A stretch of DNA of 15,215 bases from DATFLK01 sp035267815 (lineage in GTDB: Bacteria > Pseudomonadota > Zetaproteobacteria > Mariprofundales > Mariprofundaceae): the NCBI GenBank assembly GCA_035267815.1, contig DATFLK010000088.1:1-15215 (forward strand), given 5' to 3'. Both the position numbers and the translations under genes were made by a program. How positions within the stretch are numbered: position 1 is the stretch's first letter; the number at the start of each line of letters is the position of its first letter. The notes below the pieces were generated by a model. It made no database searches and was not told where the DNA came from. It saw only the letters and a program-made list of their open reading frames with translations. Positions 6,751 through 14,162 of this stretch are shown here, piece by piece.

Positions 6751-7683
6751 TTGACGCATCTGCGCATCGCCACCCGCCGATCTCCGCTTGCCCTCTGGCA
6801 GGCCGAACATGTCGCCGCCGAGCTTGAGCGCCTGCATCCCGACCAGGTCACCACCGAGCTGGTCAAGATCGAGACCAAGGGCGACAAGATCCTCGACGTG
6901 CCGCTGGCCAAGGTGGGCGGCAAGGGACTGTTCACCAAGGAGATCGACATGGCGCTGTTCGACGGCCGTGCCGACATCGCGGTGCATTCGATGAAGGATG
7001 TACCGACCGTGCTGCCGGAAGGCACCTCGATTCGTGCCATCCCCGAGAGAGGGGATCCGCGTGATTCGGTCGCGACGATCACCGGCGGCGGACTGGAAAC
7101 CCTGCCCGAAGGGGCCAGAATCGGGACATCCTCCCTGCGCCGCGTCGCACAGTTGAAGACCAAGTTCCCCCATTTCGAGTTCCAGTGGGTGCGCGGCAAT
7201 ATCCAGACCCGCCTCTCCAAGCTGGGCAAGGAGGTGGATGCGGTGATCCTGGCAGCCGCCGGCGTGCGCCGCATGGGCATGGAAAGCCGGATGCACCAGT
7301 TTATCGATACCGACATCATGCTGCCGGCCGTGGGGCAGGGTACGCTCGGCATCCAGACCCGCGATGCCGATCGCGAGATCAACGCACTGATCGATACACT
7401 CAACCATACCGACACCGTTGACCGTACCCGTGCCGAGCGCGCCTTCCTGGCCCGCCTGGAGGGCGGATGCCAGGTGCCGATCGCGGCCTATGCGACGCTG
7501 GATGGCGACAAACTTCACCTGATCGGCCTAGTCGGTGCGGTAGACGGCTCACAGCTGATTAAGCGCGAGGTCAGTGGGGTTCGTGCCGATGGTGAGGCGA
7601 TGGGCATCAAGCTGGCCGAGGAGGTGCTGGATGCCGGCGGCCGCGAAATTCTTGAAAAGCTCTACGACGCTGAGCTGCACTGA
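6751..7683 (+). CDS. hemC: Hydroxymethylbilane synthase (porphobilinogen deaminase)
   Basis: A 310-residue cytosolic enzyme that polymerises four porphobilinogens into hydroxymethylbilane in haem synthesis. The N-terminal RIATRRSPLALWQA, the catalytic Asp at D83 in HSMKDVPT, the arginine-rich GTSSLRR and VRGNIQTRL segments, PAVGQGTLG, and the dipyrromethane-cofactor cysteine C240 in LEGGCQVPIAAY are all present. Length and residue numbers agree closely with the E. coli enzyme. The start is a TTG at 6751 with an AGGAG (6740-6744) 6 nt upstream; no in-frame ATG lies before the conserved N-terminus, so the TTG is well supported. There is no hemD directly downstream, unlike the hemCD order of enterics. 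Confidence 0.96.
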   Translation: MTHLRIATRRSPLALWQAEHVAAELERLHPDQVTTELVKIETKGDKILDVPLAKVGGKGLFTKEIDMALFDGRADIAVHSMKDVPTVLPEGTSIRAIPERGDPRDSVATITGGGLETLPEGARIGTSSLRRVAQLKTKFPHFEFQWVRGNIQTRLSKLGKEVDAVILAAAGVRRMGMESRMHQFIDTDIMLPAVGQGTLGIQTRDADREINALIDTLNHTDTVDRTRAERAFLARLEGGCQVPIAAYATLDGDKLHLIGLVGAVDGSQLIKREVSGVRADGEAMGIKLAEEVLDAGGREILEKLYDAELH

Positions 7684-7718
7684 CCGGGCTTCGGCACGCC
7701 GCGCATCTTTATTGATCG

Positions 7719-7752
7719 TTGTCACATCGTTGTCACATCACCGCTGTAGAGT
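7719..7752 (+). promoter_or_regulatory. PhoB-type Pho box with spaced -10 element
   Basis: Two identical heptamers TTGTCAC (7719-7725 and 7730-7736) are separated by 4 nt (ATCG), giving the 11-bp direct-repeat period of PhoB boxes (consensus CTGTCAT-N4-CTGTCAT). After 10 nt comes TAGAGT (7747-7752, 4 of 6 to TATAAT). In Pho promoters the box replaces the -35 and the -10 follows at about this distance. Orientation is rightward, away from hemC and towards a terminator at 7796-7827. The repeat and spacing are observed; PhoB binding is inferred. Confidence 0.68.
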
Positions 7753-7757
7753 CAGCC

Positions 7758-7827
7758 GCGCGGAAGCAGAAAAAAGTAACTTCTTCTCACAGGCGAAAAA
7801 GGCGGGGCAGGAAGCCCCGCCTTTTTT
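7758..7827 (+). ncRNA. Putative phosphate-regulated small RNA of about 70 nt
   Basis: A transcript beginning about 6 nt after the -10 of the Pho promoter (near 7758) would end at the intrinsic terminator whose U-tract finishes at 7827. It would be about 70 nt long with a 5' A-rich, apparently unstructured region (7763-7800, including an AGAAAAAAG run) and a 3' Rho-independent hairpin with a six-U tail. That layout is typical of Hfq-binding trans-acting sRNAs. The stretch contains no convincing small ORF with a ribosome binding site. It does not resemble an sRNA family I recognise. The alternative is that the hairpin simply terminates hemC, and that the promoter-like element is a decoy or drives read-through into prlC. 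Confidence 0.48.
7796..7827 (+). terminator. Strong intrinsic terminator
   Basis: The perfect 8-bp GC stem GGCGGGGC (7801-7808) / GCCCCGCC (7814-7821) has a 5-nt loop, is preceded by five A and followed by six T (7822-7827). The A and T tracts extend the stem and could make it work in both directions. It ends either the putative sRNA or hemC transcripts and separates both from prlC. Confidence 0.92.
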
Positions 7828-7914
7828 ATCGCACCGCTCCTGGCAGATCATCGCCGATCACCACCATACGGCTGCCCCTTGCCAGCGGCGCCGATCCGCT
7901 CCATCGTTCGCGCC

Positions 7915-9957
7915 ATGAATGAGAACCCGCTGCTTCAAGGCCTGAACGCCGAACTTCCCCCATTCCCTCAGATTCGGCCCGAGCATGTCCTGCCCGCGCT
8001 GGATACCGTGCTCAACGAAAGCCGCGCGGAACTCAAGCGGTTGCTGCAGTCGGAGCAGGCGCCTACCTGGCAGAGCCTGATGCAGCCGATGGAGACGATG
8101 GAGGAGCGCATCGGTCGCGTATGGGGGCCGGTATCCCATCTCAATTCCGTCTGCGATTCGGATGCATTGCGCCCGATCCATCAGCAGTGCCTGATGAAAC
8201 TGACCGCCTACCAAGCCGAACTGGCGCAGAACGAGGCGCTCTATGCCGCCATCAAAGCACTGCGTGAAGGCCCGGAATTCGCGCAACTGGCCGACGACCA
8301 GCAGCAGGTGATCGAACACGCCCTGCGCGATTTCCGTCTCTCCGGCGCCGAACTACCGAAAGAGAAAAAGGCTCGCTTCACCGAAATCCAGATGCGCCTC
8401 TCCGAGCTGGGCAGCACCTTCGAACAGCATGTGCTCGACGCCACCCGCGCCTTCGAGCTCGTGATCGGGGATGAGGCCGATCTGGCCGGCCTGCCCGAGA
8501 CGATCCGTCAGGCCGCCGAACAGCGCGCCCGTGAGGAGGGCAAGGAAGGCTGGCTCTTCACGCTCGACGCCCCCTCCTACATCCCCTTCATGCAATATGC
8601 CGAGAACCGGGCGCTCCGGCAGCGGATGTACACCGCCTTCGTCAGCCGCGCCAGCGAGGGCGAGCTGGACAACAGCCCCATCATCACCGAGATCCTCGCA
8701 CTCCGGCAACAAGCCGCCGCCATGCTCGGCTTCAGGCACTACGGCGACTACTCGCTGGCCACCAAGATGGCCGGCTCGACCGACGAGGTGATCGGTTTTC
8801 TGCGCGAGCTGGCGCAAAAGACCCGTCCAATGGCCGATCAGGAGCTGGAGGAGCTGCGCGCCTTCGCCACCGATAAACTGGGACTGGAGAGGCTGGAGGC
8901 TTGGGATATCACCTATGCCTCCGAGCACCTGAGGCAGAAGAAGTACGCCTACAGCCAGCAGGACCTGAAGCCCTACTTTCCGGAGGATCAGGTGCTCGCC
9001 GGGCTTTTCGCCGTGGCCGGCCGGCTCTACGGCATCCGGATTCGGGCGCGCGACGATGTCCCCGTCTGGCACGAGGATGTACGCTTCTTCGAGATCTTCG
9101 ATACCAATGATGAAAAGATCGCCGCCTTCTATCTCGACCCGTATGCACGGGCGCACAAGCGCGGCGGCGCCTGGATGGACGAGTGTATCTCGCGCTGGCG
9201 CCGGCCCGACGGCAGCCTGCAGCTGCCGGTCGCCTACCTCGTCTGCAACTTCGATGCGCCGGTCGGCAAGACGCCCGCCTTGTGGACCCACGACGAGGTA
9301 CTGACCCTGTTCCACGAGTTCGGCCACGGCCTGCACCACATGCTGACCCGCGTCGACACACTCGGTGTCTCCGGTATCCGCGGGGTACCATGGGATGCCG
9401 TCGAGCTCCCAAGCCAATTCATGGAGAACTTTTGCTGGGAACGGGAAGCGCTGGATCTCTTCGCTCGCCACTATGAGAGCGGCGAGCCGCTCCCCGGTGC
9501 ACTGTTCGACAGAATGCAGGCGGGGCGGAACTTCCAGTCCGGCATGCACATGCTGCGGCAGATCGAGTTCGCCCTGTTCGACTTCCTGCTGCACAGCGAC
9601 TTCGATCCGGGTGGCGACACGAGTGTGCAGGCACTGCTCGACGAGGTGCGCCGCGAGGTGGCGGTGGTCATTCCGCCCGCCTTCAATCACTTCCAGAACA
9701 GCTTCTCGCACATCTTCGCCGGCGGCTATGCAGCCGGCTACTACAGCTACAAGTGGGCCGAGGTGCTCTCCAGCGACGCCTTCTCCGCCTTCGAGGAGCG
9801 TGCCATCTTCGATCCGGAGACCGCTGCCGAATTCCGCGACCATATTCTTGCCGTGGGTGGAAGCCGCGACATCATGGACGCCTTCGTCGACTTCCGGGGC
9901 CGCAAGCCGAGCGTGGATGCACTGCTCCGCCACTCCGGCATCACGGCCGGGCCATAA
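7915..9957 (+). CDS. prlC: Oligopeptidase A (M3 family zinc metallopeptidase)
   Basis: A 680-residue cytoplasmic metallopeptidase that degrades short peptides, including cleaved signal peptides; E. coli OpdA/PrlC is also 680 residues. The zinc site is H467-E468-F-G-H471 within LFHEFGHGLHHML, followed by the conserved ENFCWE helix that supplies the third ligand (a Glu downstream), and by AGGYAAGYYSYKWAEVL near the C-terminus, typical of M3 peptidases. The N-terminus MNENPLLQGL-ELPPFPQI-PEHV matches the family, which fixes the ATG at 7915; a TTG at 7879 is possible but less likely. No clear ribosome binding site precedes the ATG. The gene stands alone after the terminator at 7796-7827. Confidence 0.96.
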   Translation: MNENPLLQGLNAELPPFPQIRPEHVLPALDTVLNESRAELKRLLQSEQAPTWQSLMQPMETMEERIGRVWGPVSHLNSVCDSDALRPIHQQCLMKLTAYQAELAQNEALYAAIKALREGPEFAQLADDQQQVIEHALRDFRLSGAELPKEKKARFTEIQMRLSELGSTFEQHVLDATRAFELVIGDEADLAGLPETIRQAAEQRAREEGKEGWLFTLDAPSYIPFMQYAENRALRQRMYTAFVSRASEGELDNSPIITEILALRQQAAAMLGFRHYGDYSLATKMAGSTDEVIGFLRELAQKTRPMADQELEELRAFATDKLGLERLEAWDITYASEHLRQKKYAYSQQDLKPYFPEDQVLAGLFAVAGRLYGIRIRARDDVPVWHEDVRFFEIFDTNDEKIAAFYLDPYARAHKRGGAWMDECISRWRRPDGSLQLPVAYLVCNFDAPVGKTPALWTHDEVLTLFHEFGHGLHHMLTRVDTLGVSGIRGVPWDAVELPSQFMENFCWEREALDLFARHYESGEPLPGALFDRMQAGRNFQSGMHMLRQIEFALFDFLLHSDFDPGGDTSVQALLDEVRREVAVVIPPAFNHFQNSFSHIFAGGYAAGYYSYKWAEVLSSDAFSAFEERAIFDPETAAEFRDHILAVGGSRDIMDAFVDFRGRKPSVDALLRHSGITAGP

Positions 9958-10041
9958 AGCCGCAACGCTTCGATTCAACGCCATCTTGCGCTATTGTTTG
10001 GCACCTGATGAAGAGTCCGACCCGCCCAGAAGGAAACGACC

Positions 10042-11097
10042 GTGAAGTTTGAGACCGACGACCTGCGCATCCGGCATATCGATGAGGTGATCCCGCCCGA
10101 GAAGCTGCATCGGGAGCACCCCGTCACCGACCGTGCCGCCAGAACCATCCACGATACCCGCCGTGCCATCCACAACATCCTGCACGGCGAGGACGACCGC
10201 CTGCTGGTGATTATCGGCCCTTGCTCGGTCCATAACGTCGATGCCGCCCTGGCATATGCACAGGAGCTGAAGCGGATGCGCGAACAGCTGCATGAGGAGC
10301 TGCTGATCGTCATGCGCGTCTATTTCGAAAAACCGCGCACCACCGTTGGCTGGAAGGGGCTGATCAACGATCCCAACCTCGACGGCACCTTCCACATTAA
10401 CCACGGTCTGAGCCTGGCCCGCCAACTGCTGCTGGACGTCAACGAGATGGGCGTACCGGCCGGCACCGAGTTCCTCGACCTGATCAGCCCGCAGTACGTC
10501 GCCGATCTGGTCAGCTGGGGCGCCATCGGCGCCCGTACGACCGAATCGCAGGTACACCGCGAGCTGGCTTCCGGCCTCTCATGCCCGGTCGGCTTCAAGA
10601 ATGCCACCGACGGCGGCTTCCGGGTGGCCATCGATGCCATCCGCTCCGCCTCTCGACCACACCACTTCCTCTCGGTCACCAAGGAGGGGCGATCGGCCAT
10701 CTTCTCGACGGCCGGTAATGACGACTGCCATATCATCCTGCGCGGCGGCCGGCAGCCGAACTACGATGCCGCCAGCGTTAATCAGGCCGCCAGCGAACTG
10801 GAGACGGCCGGACTGGCACCGCGTCTGATGATCGATTTCTCGCACGCCAACAGCAACAAGCAGTACGAGCGGCAGGTCGAGGTCGGCCACGACGTGGCCA
10901 GTCAGATCTCCGGCGGCGATACGCGCATCATCGGCGTCATGGTGGAGAGCCATCTGGTGGCCGGGCGGCAGGATGTGGTGCCGGGCCGCGAGCTGACCTT
11001 CGGGCAGAGCATCACCGATGCCTGCATTGGCTGGGAGGAGAGCGAGGCACTGCTGGCCGAACTGGCCGAGGCGGTGCGCTGGCGCAGGAAGGCCTAG
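10042..11097 (+). CDS. Class I (AroG/F/H type) 3-deoxy-7-phosphoheptulonate synthase
   Basis: A 351-residue enzyme that condenses phosphoenolpyruvate and erythrose 4-phosphate to DAHP, the first step of the shikimate pathway. The metal-binding cysteine is C61 in IIGPCSVHN, the same number as in E. coli AroG. PEP/E4P-binding segments RVYFEKPRTTVGWKGLIND, IGARTTESQ, GFKNATDGG and the metal-ligand region MIDFSHANS are all visible. The start is a GTG at 10042 with AAGGA (10030-10034) 7 nt upstream. Which aromatic amino acid inhibits it cannot be decided by eye, so I give no single paralogue symbol. No leader peptide or TyrR-like box is evident in the 84-nt gap from prlC. The stop lies inside the 18-bp palindrome shared with the convergent gene. 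Confidence 0.95.
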   Translation: MKFETDDLRIRHIDEVIPPEKLHREHPVTDRAARTIHDTRRAIHNILHGEDDRLLVIIGPCSVHNVDAALAYAQELKRMREQLHEELLIVMRVYFEKPRTTVGWKGLINDPNLDGTFHINHGLSLARQLLLDVNEMGVPAGTEFLDLISPQYVADLVSWGAIGARTTESQVHRELASGLSCPVGFKNATDGGFRVAIDAIRSASRPHHFLSVTKEGRSAIFSTAGNDDCHIILRGGRQPNYDAASVNQAASELETAGLAPRLMIDFSHANSNKQYERQVEVGHDVASQISGGDTRIIGVMVESHLVAGRQDVVPGRELTFGQSITDACIGWEESEALLAELAEAVRWRRKA

Positions 11098-11108
11098 CCG
11101 GCTAGGCC
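11091..11108. repeat. 18-bp perfect palindrome carrying both stop codons of convergent genes
   Basis: GGCCTAGCCGGCTAGGCC is a perfect dyad. The TAG of the DAHP synthase (11095-11097) and the TAG of the opposing Bfd-like gene (11104-11102) sit at mirror-image positions in its arms, with only 4 nt between them. In RNA either strand would form a 7-8 bp hairpin, but neither side has a T-tract, so it is not a standard intrinsic terminator. It could stall polymerase, protect 3' ends, or be a consequence of gene-end overlap. Confidence 0.8.
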
Positions 11109-11302
11109 ACGGGAAGGCGCGGGTCGTCGACGGCAAAGGCCGTCTCGCCGGTCTCGAATACCAGCTTCAGGTAGGGCAGACAGCCACCGCACTCCACACC
11201 CGCTCCGGCGGCCTCGGCCGCCTTCAGGCTCCCGAGCGCCTTGAGCTGTGCGAAGCTCTGGTTCAGGCAGGCACACATGTTCACCGGCTTGTCGTCGCTC
11301 AT
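11102..11302 (-). CDS. Small Bfd-like [2Fe-2S]-binding protein
   Basis: A 66-residue protein with four cysteines in the pattern of bacterioferritin-associated ferredoxin: C10-x-C12 (MCACLN) and C38-x2-C41 (VECGGCLP). The 25 residues between the pairs are mostly helical and Ala/Leu-rich. E. coli Bfd has the same CxC and CxxC pairs with a longer gap, about 31 residues. Such proteins bind a [2Fe-2S] cluster and pass electrons, classically to bacterioferritin for iron release; none is encoded here. The ATG at 11302 is chosen because the conserved cysteines follow at once and a GGGGTGA lies upstream; an open frame extends further to 11368. It lies 40 nt after the histidine kinase on the same strand, so it is probably the third gene of that unit. 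The family call is good; the partner is unknown. Confidence 0.8.
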   Translation of the reverse strand: MSDDKPVNMCACLNQSFAQLKALGSLKAAEAAGAGVECGGCLPYLKLVFETGETAFAVDDPRLPVA

Positions 11303-11342
11303 GACCGTCACCCCGTCATCCCGAAACTGAAAACGTGGCAGG

Positions 11343-12719
11343 CTATGAGGAGGAGCGCTCCCCGGCAACGCCCGAGTGCAGCGGAAAGGACATCGTCACA
11401 ACAAGCCCGCCTTCGGCACCGTTCTCGGCATGGACCCCACCGCCGAAGAGACGACAGGCTCGGGCGGCGATCGCCAGCCCTAGGCCATAGCCACCGCTGT
11501 CGCGGTCGCGCGCTTCGTCGACCCGGTAGAAGGCATCGAAGAGATGCGGCAGCGCCGCCTCCGGCACACCCGGGCCCCGGTCCTGCACCGTCAGACAGAG
11601 CCGCTTCCCCTCGACCCGAGTCGCAGCCTCCACACAGCTATCGGCTACCGTGTATTTCATGGCATTGCGCACCACGTTGTCGATGGCCGAGCGCAGCAGC
11701 GGGGCATCGGCCATGACGGAGCAGCCGGCACGCTTCGTGACGGTTGCACGCCGACCCTCCCCGCGGTACTCGAAATTGGCGTCTGCCACCACCTCGTCCA
11801 GCAATGCATCGATATCGCATGGCGCCAGCGCCACCTCGTTGCCGTTACTCTCCAGCCGCGCCAGCGTCAGTACATCACCCAGCATCGTATCCAGCCGTCC
11901 CACCTCCAGATCAATGCGAGACAACTCCGAGGCGATGGTATCGTCGGTGGCCTTGCGTCGTGCCAGCTCCGAGGCGACACGCAGGCGCGCCAGTGGCGAG
12001 CGCAACTCATGCGAGACGTCGCTCAACAGCTGGCGCTGCGCCCGCATCCCCTGTTCGATCCGGTCCGCCATGCGGTTGAAGTCGCCGGCCAGCCGACCTA
12101 TCTCGTCGCCACGGCGACCGACATCGGCCCTCGCTGCCAGATTGCCATCGGCCAGTTCGCCGGCGGCATGGCGCAGGCGCCGCACCGGCCGGGCAATGCT
12201 CCAGGCGATCAGCAGGCAGACGACGACCGAAACAGCCAAGGCGATCACCAGCGGCAGATGCCGGTACTGCGGCCGCGCCCAGAGCGGTCGCTGTCCGAAT
12301 ACCGTGACCAGATAGAGCCCATCGATATGCTTCAGCGGCACCGAAACGACGCGATGGCGTGCCTGGCGGCTCTGCGCCACCCCCTCGCGGCTGGCCGGCA
12401 TATTCATATGGGCCGCGACCTCCGGCGGCACCGGAAGCCCGTCGAGGTTACGCCACCCGTCCGACGGCGAGCGCCGCACAACCAGCAGCGGATAGTGCAC
12501 CCGCCGCTGCACATGGCGCAGCCAGGTATAGAGCCCCGGCATGCCGTGCTCCTCGGCAATCATCTCGGCTGCCGTCGCCATCGCCTCGATGCGCTGCAGA
12601 TGTCGCTCGGACACGCTCTGCTGCCCGGCAAGGTAGTCGGCGGCCAGAAAACTGAGTCCACCGGTGGCCAGTACGGTAAACAGGAACCAGAGGAAGATCT
12701 TCCAGAAGAGCCGGTTCAT
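11343..12719 (-). CDS. CpxA-like sensor histidine kinase
   Basis: A 458-residue inner-membrane kinase. Transmembrane helix 1 is at about 7-27 and helix 2 at about 154-175, enclosing a periplasmic sensor of roughly 125 residues. A HAMP domain follows (about 176-228). The H-box VSHELRSPLARL contains the phospho-acceptor H237, and the ATPase domain has the N-box DNVVRNAMKYT (N352), the G1 box DRGPGV (D380) and the G2 box GGYGLGLAIA (from 409). HELRSPL rather than HELRTPL is the CpxA/RstB-type form. Its ATG overlaps the stop of the regulator in a TCATGA junction, so the pair is co-translated. The periplasmic domain contains no motif I recognise. Confidence in the kinase is very high; orthology to CpxA rests on type, neighbours and the CpxR box. 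Confidence 0.95.
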   Translation of the reverse strand: MNRLFWKIFLWFLFTVLATGGLSFLAADYLAGQQSVSERHLQRIEAMATAAEMIAEEHGMPGLYTWLRHVQRRVHYPLLVVRRSPSDGWRNLDGLPVPPEVAAHMNMPASREGVAQSRQARHRVVSVPLKHIDGLYLVTVFGQRPLWARPQYRHLPLVIALAVSVVVCLLIAWSIARPVRRLRHAAGELADGNLAARADVGRRGDEIGRLAGDFNRMADRIEQGMRAQRQLLSDVSHELRSPLARLRVASELARRKATDDTIASELSRIDLEVGRLDTMLGDVLTLARLESNGNEVALAPCDIDALLDEVVADANFEYRGEGRRATVTKRAGCSVMADAPLLRSAIDNVVRNAMKYTVADSCVEAATRVEGKRLCLTVQDRGPGVPEAALPHLFDAFYRVDEARDRDSGGYGLGLAIAARACRLFGGGVHAENGAEGGLVVTMSFPLHSGVAGERSSS

Positions 12720-13411
12720 GATCCGGTCACATAGAGGTAGCCGACGTTACGCACCGTCTTGATGCGCGCACCGCCGCCCGGCAGTTCGCCCAGCTTGGTG
12801 CGCAGGCGACTGATATGCATGTCGAGGCTGCGATCATAAGGCAGCAGCCGGCGCCCCAGCGCCTGTTCGCAGAGCTCGCCCTTGGCCACGACGCTGCCGG
12901 CCGAGGTAAGGAGTACCCGCAGCACTTCAAACTCGGTGCTGGTCAGCGCCACCTCCTCGCCCGCCTGCCACACCGTGCGGCTGGCCGGCCGTATCTCGAC
13001 ATCGCCGACGTGCTGCGATTCGCCGCCCGACTCGGGGCGTGCTGTCGCACGACGCAGGATGGCACGGATGCGTGCCACCAGCTCACGCGGGTTGCAGGGC
13101 TTCGGCAGGTAATCGTCGGCACCGACCTCGAGGCCGACGATGCGGTCCACCGGATCTCCCTTGGCGGTCAGCATGATCACCGGCACCATGGAGGTCTCTC
13201 GCAGCCTTTTGAGCACCTCGATGCCGTTGAGCCGCGGCATCATGATATCGAGCACGACGAGGTCGGGCGTTGAGCGCTCCACCGCCGCCAGGGCCGCCTC
13301 GCCGTCGTGTGCCAGTGCCACCTGCATCCCCTCCATCTGCAGGTAGTCGGCCAGTAGTGCCACCAGTTCGCGGTCATCGTCGGCCAGCAGGATACGGATC
13401 GTCTCGCTCAT
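12716..13411 (-). CDS. CpxR-like OmpR-family response regulator
   Basis: A 231-residue regulator. The receiver domain (1-118) has the acidic pair D11/D12, the phospho-acceptor D55 in VVLDIMMP, T82 in MLTAKGD and K104 in YLPKPCNPRE. The C-terminal winged-helix DNA-binding domain (about 135-231) has the OmpR-type LTSTEFEVL, a SLDMHISRLRTKLG recognition helix and RIKTVRNVGYLYV. The length is that of E. coli CpxR. I start at the ATG at 13411; a TTG at 13420 would add three residues, and neither has a clear ribosome binding site. It is the first gene of the kinase/Bfd-like unit and diverges from the CpxP/Spy-like gene. A CpxR box 54 bp upstream of its start suggests autoregulation (inference). Confidence 0.95.
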   Translation of the reverse strand: MSETIRILLADDDRELVALLADYLQMEGMQVALAHDGEAALAAVERSTPDLVVLDIMMPRLNGIEVLKRLRETSMVPVIMLTAKGDPVDRIVGLEVGADDYLPKPCNPRELVARIRAILRRATARPESGGESQHVGDVEIRPASRTVWQAGEEVALTSTEFEVLRVLLTSAGSVVAKGELCEQALGRRLLPYDRSLDMHISRLRTKLGELPGGGARIKTVRNVGYLYVTGS

Positions 13412-13464
13412 GCAGGACAATGTGCCACACGTCCAGCCGCAGCGGAACGGATCGTGCGACCGTT

Positions 13465-13479
13465 TTTACAATTCTTTAC
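13465..13479 (-). promoter_or_regulatory. CpxR box GTAAA-N5-GTAAA
   Basis: Read on the minus strand, this is GTAAA-GAATT-GTAAA, an exact match to the CpxR recognition consensus (GTAAA, five-nucleotide spacer, GTAAA). It lies in the 179-bp gap between the divergent CpxR-like and CpxP/Spy-like genes, about where a regulator could control both. A possible -10 for the rightward gene is TACACT (13534-13539), without a good -35, as expected of an activator-dependent promoter. The box is observed; binding is inferred. Confidence 0.82.
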
Positions 13480-13590
13480 ATGACCGCCACAAAGCTTTGC
13501 GCGATGCTTGGTCTCGCTGACACAGTAGTCGGCTACACTTGCCCATGTCAGTAACGGCTGACAGCAGAAAGCAAGAAAGGAGTTTCAACC

Positions 13591-14136
13591 ATGAGAAAAT
13601 CGTTCCCGATCGCACTGGCCCTGCTCTTCATGCTCGGCGGCAGCCTGACGGCCCACGCCGACGGCATGAGCATGCACAACCATCACGGCATGAAGGGCCA
13701 CCACGGCAAGATGGAGTGCATGAAGGGCAGCAAGGGCGGCCACTTCGCATACATGTCCAAAAAGCTGAGCCTGACCGAGGTGCAGCAGGAGAAGGCCCAT
13801 GCCATCTTCGACCGGGCCCACAAGAAGATGGTCCCCCTCTACAAGGAGAAGCGCGAGCTCTCCAACAAGTTGAGGGCGCTAGATCCGGCCAGCCGCAGCT
13901 ACGACCGCGAGGTCAAGCAAATCGCCCGCAAGAAGGGGCAGCTGACCGAGCGGATGGTCATGGCCCGCGCCGAGACGCGCAAACAGTTCCACATGCTCCT
14001 GACCCCGGAGCAGCGCGCCAAGGCCAAGGAAATCATGAAAAAGCGCAAGATGATGCGTGACGACCGCATGAAGAAGCGCGGCGAGCGCATGGAGCGGCAC
14101 GATGGCATGGGCCCGCACCGCGGCATGTCGATGTAA
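13591..14136 (+). CDS. CpxP/Spy-like periplasmic protein, Met/His-rich
   Basis: A 181-residue protein with a Sec signal peptide (MRK, hydrophobic IALALLFMLGG core, likely cleavage after AHA at 23). Two copies of the LTxxQ motif that defines the CpxP/Spy/ZraP family are present: LTEVQ at 61-65 and LTPEQ at 137-141, within a mostly helical, highly charged chain. Spy is an ATP-independent periplasmic chaperone and CpxP restrains CpxA. The mature N-terminus (24-51) carries five Met, six His and one Cys, and the last 33 residues carry eight Met and two His, suggesting metal binding. An AAAGGAG ribosome binding site lies 8 nt before the ATG. It faces the CpxRA-like pair across a CpxR box and is closed by the terminator at 14163-14193. 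Chaperone or metal role is inference. Confidence 0.9.
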   Translation: MRKSFPIALALLFMLGGSLTAHADGMSMHNHHGMKGHHGKMECMKGSKGGHFAYMSKKLSLTEVQQEKAHAIFDRAHKKMVPLYKEKRELSNKLRALDPASRSYDREVKQIARKKGQLTERMVMARAETRKQFHMLLTPEQRAKAKEIMKKRKMMRDDRMKKRGERMERHDGMGPHRGMSM

Positions 14137-14162
14137 TACCTCTTATCACTCCTCGCAAATCT

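Noticed and set aside
8353..9984. Open frame of 543 codons on the minus strand, antisense to prlC
   Set aside because: It lies almost wholly within prlC on the opposite strand, shows no recognisable domain and has the composition expected of a GC-rich shadow frame. prlC itself matches its family along its whole length.
11544..12734. Open frame of 396 codons on the plus strand, antisense to the histidine kinase
   Set aside because: The kinase has all family boxes in the opposite frame; this one is rich in Arg, His and Gln with no motif or ribosome binding site.
13508..13539. Sigma70 promoter TTGGTC/TACACT for the CpxP/Spy-like gene
   Set aside because: The spacer would be 20 nt and the -35 is poor; only the -10 is mentioned, as part of the CpxR-activated region.
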